Of a DNA stretch of 64,000 bases, positions 60,201 to 64,000 are shown in pieces. Within the stretch, counting starts at the first letter, position 1. Every line of letters starts with the position of its first letter. Position numbers and translations under genes: made by a program. The notes beneath the pieces were generated by a model. The model was not told the DNA's origin and did not search any database. It was given only the letters and a program-made list of their open reading frames with translations. Origin of the DNA: Parasponia andersonii (taxonomy: Eukaryota; Streptophyta; Magnoliopsida; Rosales; Cannabaceae); NCBI GenBank assembly GCA_002914805.1, contig JXTB01000334.1, positions 317,946-381,945 of the forward strand, read 5' to 3'.

Positions 60201-62818
60201 TGCTTTCTCTAAACGATCATCCCATATTAAGCAGAAAGCTGGCATTTTAGTTATAAATGAAGATGAATCGTGAATCCAAAGACAGAGTAAATAAATAAAT
60301 GCTCACTTGCTTTCTGGATGGCTTGAAGCATATTTGATTCTTTGTAGTATCAAACGACACTGATGCTTGTTGACGGAATCAGCCATGTTACTGTTCCTAA
60401 ACTCTTCTAGTTCTTTAGTCAATAAGAGTCCAGCCCTTGCATAGCGTGATCCCAACCTCTGAGCACATAAAAGAATCGCCTGAACATCTTGAAGCCTATT
60501 TGTGGTATCTGCAGATGAATCCACGTTGAATAAAACCTTGTGGATATTTGATATAATAATGTTAAGAGGATCCTCAGGGTCATCAGCCAGAAGCGGATCC
60601 AAGCCTTCTAGATCTATGTGTTCTGAAACAGCCCAAATAACACGGGCACATATCCTTGCGGTATTAACCTGCCAAATGGACAAAATGGTTTATAAGCCTA
60701 ATAAATGCATAGCAAACATAAAGTACACGTAACAACTGTGCCAGGCTGCATAAATGAAAGTTGCCATACCTCATGTAAGTCTTTCACAAGCTCACGTTGC
60801 AAGTTCTGCAACCTTGTCTCGTTTAGTATTTGATCTTGAGAAGCCCCATCTTTAACTCTTTTAACACCTCCCCTTGTATCATAGATTTGGCACAATCTAA
60901 CAAGCAACTTTAAGTAGCAATCAATTGCATAAGTTCGACCGTCACAATCCCATTTGACACAAGGCCGACAAACTTCTACAACTTCCAAAGCAGGCTCTGT
61001 CCAATTTAATGCGCCATAACCAGTTCCGTACGCCAATGCTCCAATAACCCTGCTTTCCTTTCCCGAGTTCTTTTGTTCAGGCAAAGGTAGTGACAACTGA
61101 AAACAACTTTCTACCAAAGATGCAACCAACTCCTCCCTAAATAAGCTTTTACTCGTTGTTGTGTTAAGATCATCTCTTATTCTAACCTCCTCAAAAAGAG
61201 AAGCAATATCAGTACCAGCAAGAGGTTTCTGACCTCTTCGCACACTTTCCTTTGCGAACAGATCAACACAAAGAGCCGTCCGACAAATACATGCTAATGC
61301 GTGCATCCGGTCTGACTCTGCCCTCAAGTTTCTCACCATCAGCAGCAGCCTCCTAAACAATGAAATCTAAAACCACAAGTTTACTATGTTAGATTGTCTT
61401 CAAACAAATACTATAAATACATTTAACTAGCTCAATAACGACAACCACATATAATTTCTTGAATTCTTCTCAACGAACACCAACTAAGCACAGACTTTGT
61501 TACCTTGAAATTCCAAATTGCCCATGTGTCGGTGAGACAATTTTGCTTTGAAAAAATAAGTAAATAAATAAATGAATTCCTTTCATAGCCGCTAAGGTTA
61601 ACACACTGCACTGAGTCGACACCATTTGATTTAAACGAAAGTCGAATTCTTTCTCCAAATTGACAAGTAAACGATGAAAACGATAAAGAATACCTGCATA
61701 TGAAGATCGAGAAGATGCAGATTCGTAACAACAGCCCTGACTAAACTCTCTCTTGCAGAAGAGAATTCTTGCCGATCCCAGAGTGTGAGAATAGCAATAA
61801 TGGATTGGGAAGCCCATTCGGGTTTCCCTCCAGGCACATCAGCTAAGTACAACATGTTAATCCCCACTTCGAAAATCAAAGCGGGCTCCAATGACGATGC
61901 CAAGAATGGCACCAAATGCGAAACCACATCCGAAACTCCCACAAACCTCTCTGCATTTGAATCCACAAACGTCCCATTGGAACCACCAGCGGCTTTAGAT
62001 AGCTTCCTTATAACCTCCACCGAACCTGAAGCAACCGCCTTCACCGCATACACAATCGGAAACACCGTGGCCCTGAAACTCTCCACCGGCAAAACCAGCG
62101 ACCTCGCCATCAACGCGTTCCGCTTCTTCCAAACGAAATCCACCATTGACGAAACCCAGTTGGACCGAATCGCAATCGAATTCTCGCTATCGACTAACTT
62201 ATCGCCCGCCAATCTACTCATCCGCTTCGAATCGAACTCCTGGAACAACCTCCCCACCGATTCAAACGCCACCTTCGAAACGGCGTCGGATCGATCAAGC
62301 ATATTCTGGCCGATACGAGACCACCAAGCGGAGACCTTATCAAGCAAATTGACATTGTTCTCGCAGAGCGTCACGAGGTCGTCACGTGCGAGGATGCACC
62401 CCAAGGTCTCTGTGATGGAGAATCGGAGATTATCACTCGGCGAATCGAAGCAATTGCTGATCTCCTTGTTCGAATCGGTAATGAGCTTCGACAACCGGTA
62501 TGACGGGATGGCGGCGAGGATGGAGAGGGCGGCGGCGGTGACGTCAGGGTCGGGGAAGTCGAAATCGGTACGGATGCCGGTGCAGACGGTGTCCCAGAGG
62601 TCAGCGGTGAGACGCGTCGACCGAATGAGGTCGAAGGCGAGCTTCTTGCAGACGGCCGAGGCCGGCGAGGCGACGATCTCCTCGACGGCGGACTTGGCAA
62701 TGATGGAGATGTCGCGGCCGGCGGCGGATTGTTGCAGGGCTTGGAGGAGAGCTCCGGACTGGCGGATGGCGTCGTTGGAGCGAAGGTCGGCTTGGATCTG
62801 AGCGAAGAGGATGTCCAT
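57203..62818 (-). CDS. TPLATE: TPLATE, subunit of the TPLATE endocytic complex
   Basis: TPLATE is a large adaptin-like subunit of the plant TPLATE/TSET complex, which acts at the plasma membrane in clathrin-mediated endocytosis and at the cell plate. Seven exons give 1164 aa: 61694-62818, 60770-61366, 60307-60668, 59711-60014, 58873-58995, 58169-58624 and 57203-57730. The start MDILFAQIQADLRSNDAIRQ and the alpha-solenoid trunk (AVCKKLAFDLIRSTRLTADL, SITETLGCILARDDLVTLCE, RLFQEFDSKRMSRLAGDKLV) are very strongly conserved. The middle and C-terminal parts form the appendage-like region (VEAYHLADSGDGRVTLHLK, ELNRVDIRVGLSGALYFMDG). Near residues 1094-1120 there is a charged Asp/Glu/Lys run, and the end reads EWHMLYKERDTKVN. 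Length fits the family (about 1,170 aa). All introns are GT-AG. Intron 3 (60015-60306) contains a small SINE-like piece. Confidence 0.97.
60115..60170 (+). mobile_element. SINE 3' fragment in TPLATE intron 3
   Basis: AAGTTCGAGTCCCCTCAAGC (60124-60143) matches the B-box region at about 15863-15882 except for one base. An A-rich stretch follows. Only the B-box side is present, so it is a truncated copy of the same SINE family. Confidence 0.45.
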
Positions 62819-63240
62819 CGAGGCCGAGCTACAGATCCAAGGATTATGGCAGAATCTCGATTAGGGTTAAAGAATTTGAATTTTGGGGCATGAGGAGTGA
62901 AGAACAAGTACGAAGACTGAGCTTGGTACCTGGAAATGAGACTATGCAGAGCGGTACTGATTATTGATTTCCATGGTTATCTGTTCTCAGAGGAAAAAAG
63001 ATGGTGGCTCACCACCGAGTAACCGGGTTGGCAACCGAGTTATGGTCTCGGCCTTCGGTTGCTGAGTTGGACATATTGGGCTTATTGGGCAGATTACATA
63101 ATGCAAAGCCCAAGAACTTGTTTCTATGTTGGGCCCTGTAACTTGTAACCCAGTGAAATATCGAGAAAATGACATCGATAGGACTACGTTCGGCCGAATC
63201 GACTTTATCTGTGCATTCTTTTAGGGTTTTAGACACTTAT
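62819..63240. promoter_or_regulatory. TPLATE promoter region
   Basis: Upstream of the minus-strand start are a telo-box-like TTAGGGTT (about 62862), several GGCCC/GCCCA/TGGGC site-II-like motifs between 63070 and 63160, and TTTTAGGGTTTTAG (about 63219). The motif set is typical of plant housekeeping promoters. Sequence beyond 63240 is much more AT-rich. Confidence 0.5.
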
Positions 63241-64000
63241 ACCTATTTTAAAAAATATTACTAAATTTATGATTTTTAAAAAATAATAAAAATTTCGTGC
63301 AATCTTTATATGACCTTTTTTTAAATACTTTGGAAACTAGAAAATGTGGTGGTATTTTAGTAAATAAGTCATCTTTTTTTTTTTTAACAGGAAACCTCTA
63401 TCGTCAAAAGTTTCCTAGAAACCACTTTAATTTTTTTCAGTCGAATGTCATGTAAATAAATAAATCATAAAAAAGCACAAAGGTTGTCTGAAAACTAGTT
63501 TGGTTTCCTTTAACCGTCCTATAAGTAAGTAAAACACATGAAATCACAAACATTCCCTGGATCCCATTGTAGTTTCCTTTTTGCAAAATATCATGTAGCT
63601 AAATAAATCACAAAAAATTACAAAAATTTCCTGAAAACCATCGTATTTTCATTTTAGCAGAATGCTTTATAACTAAGTAAATCACAGGAAAACATAAAAA
63701 TTTCCTAGAAACTATTGTGTTTTCTTTTTCAAATCACAGGAAACAATGAAAGTTTCCTAAAAATTATTGTAATTTTCTTCTTGCAAAATGTCCAATAACA
63801 AGAATTGGATGAGACATTGAATAAAAACGTTGAAAAATATGATCAAGTTCTTAAATTAAATAATTATATTTTTGAAGTAAAAGCAACATAAATATATATT
63901 GATTTTTAGATTTTGACAACTGGTTTCCAATAATCAAATTAGTTTCTAGTGATCAATAATTGAATTAACTAAATAGTTATACTGTTTATGATAGATATTA
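63241..64000. other. AT-rich end of window
   Basis: Apart from the tandem repeat at 63405-63800 nothing is recognised. No coding frame extends out of the window. Confidence 0.6.
63405..63800. repeat. Diverged tandem repeat, unit about 75 bp
   Basis: About five to six degenerate copies have the pattern TTTCCTAGAAACCATTGTA, TTTCCTTTTTGCAAAATGTC, then a CATGTAACTAAATAAATC-like piece and CACAAAAA. The fifth copy is shortened. No coding meaning is seen. Confidence 0.75.

Noticed and set aside
61785..62801. 338-codon open frame on the plus strand
   Set aside because: It is the antisense shadow of TPLATE exon 1, which is strongly conserved on the minus strand.
62371..62907. 178-codon Pro/Ser-rich minus-strand frame
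   Set aside because: It overlaps TPLATE exon 1 in another frame; composition reflects GC-rich codons of the real gene.
1..64000. CRISPR array, bacterial operon or defence system
   Set aside because: The DNA is plant nuclear; tandem repeats lack unique spacers of constant size and no prokaryotic gene was found.

Overview
This is a 64-kb stretch of AT-rich nuclear DNA from a flowering plant, most likely a eudicot. The genes are split by many short AT-rich GT-AG introns, every recognisable protein belongs to a plant nuclear family, and the spaces between genes hold degraded plant retrotransposons, MITEs and SINE-like pieces. One assembly gap (76 N, 41681-41756) is present. The species cannot be told from the sequence. 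Exon borders below were read by eye from splice signals, unbroken reading frame and family similarity. For all ten intact genes the joined exons give one open frame of the length expected for the family.

Layout. 0.9-5.9 kb, minus strand: mitochondrial-type protoporphyrinogen oxidase (18 exons). 5.9-18.5 kb: a gene-poor block with a truncated Ty1/copia element nested in an older repeat, a MITE in a TA microsatellite, two SINE-like pieces and a hAT-like element. 18.6-23.9 kb, plus: a 749-aa ankyrin-repeat protein. 24.4-29.3 kb: a divergent pair, ribosome recycling factor (minus) and MTERF5-like organelle transcription factor (plus). 31.0-36.7 kb, plus: RAD21/SCC1 cohesin kleisin (SYN2-like). 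38.2-38.9 kb, plus: mitochondrial pyruvate carrier MPC1, followed by a decayed tandem copy (39.8-45.1 kb) whose last intron has swollen with nested transposons. 48.4-50.4 kb, plus: organellar-type ribosomal protein uL13. 51.2-56.3 kb: a second divergent pair, phosducin-like protein 3 (minus) and COP9 signalosome subunit 3 (plus). 57.2-62.8 kb, minus: TPLATE, an endocytic adaptor subunit, converging on CSN3. The end of the window holds a diverged tandem repeat.

The genes are housekeeping functions with no operon-like logic, but several act in organelles (haem synthesis, pyruvate import, translation, organelle transcription). TPLATE, uL13 and RRF are, from memory, neighbours on Arabidopsis chromosome 3, so part of the order looks ancestral. 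I found no evidence for a wholly new system. The most unusual signals are two GC-AG introns in the uL13 gene, two recent tandem duplications that each copied a splice site (in RAD21 and PLP3), two in-frame minisatellites in the RAD21 linker, and the transposon-stretched MPC1 pseudogene.
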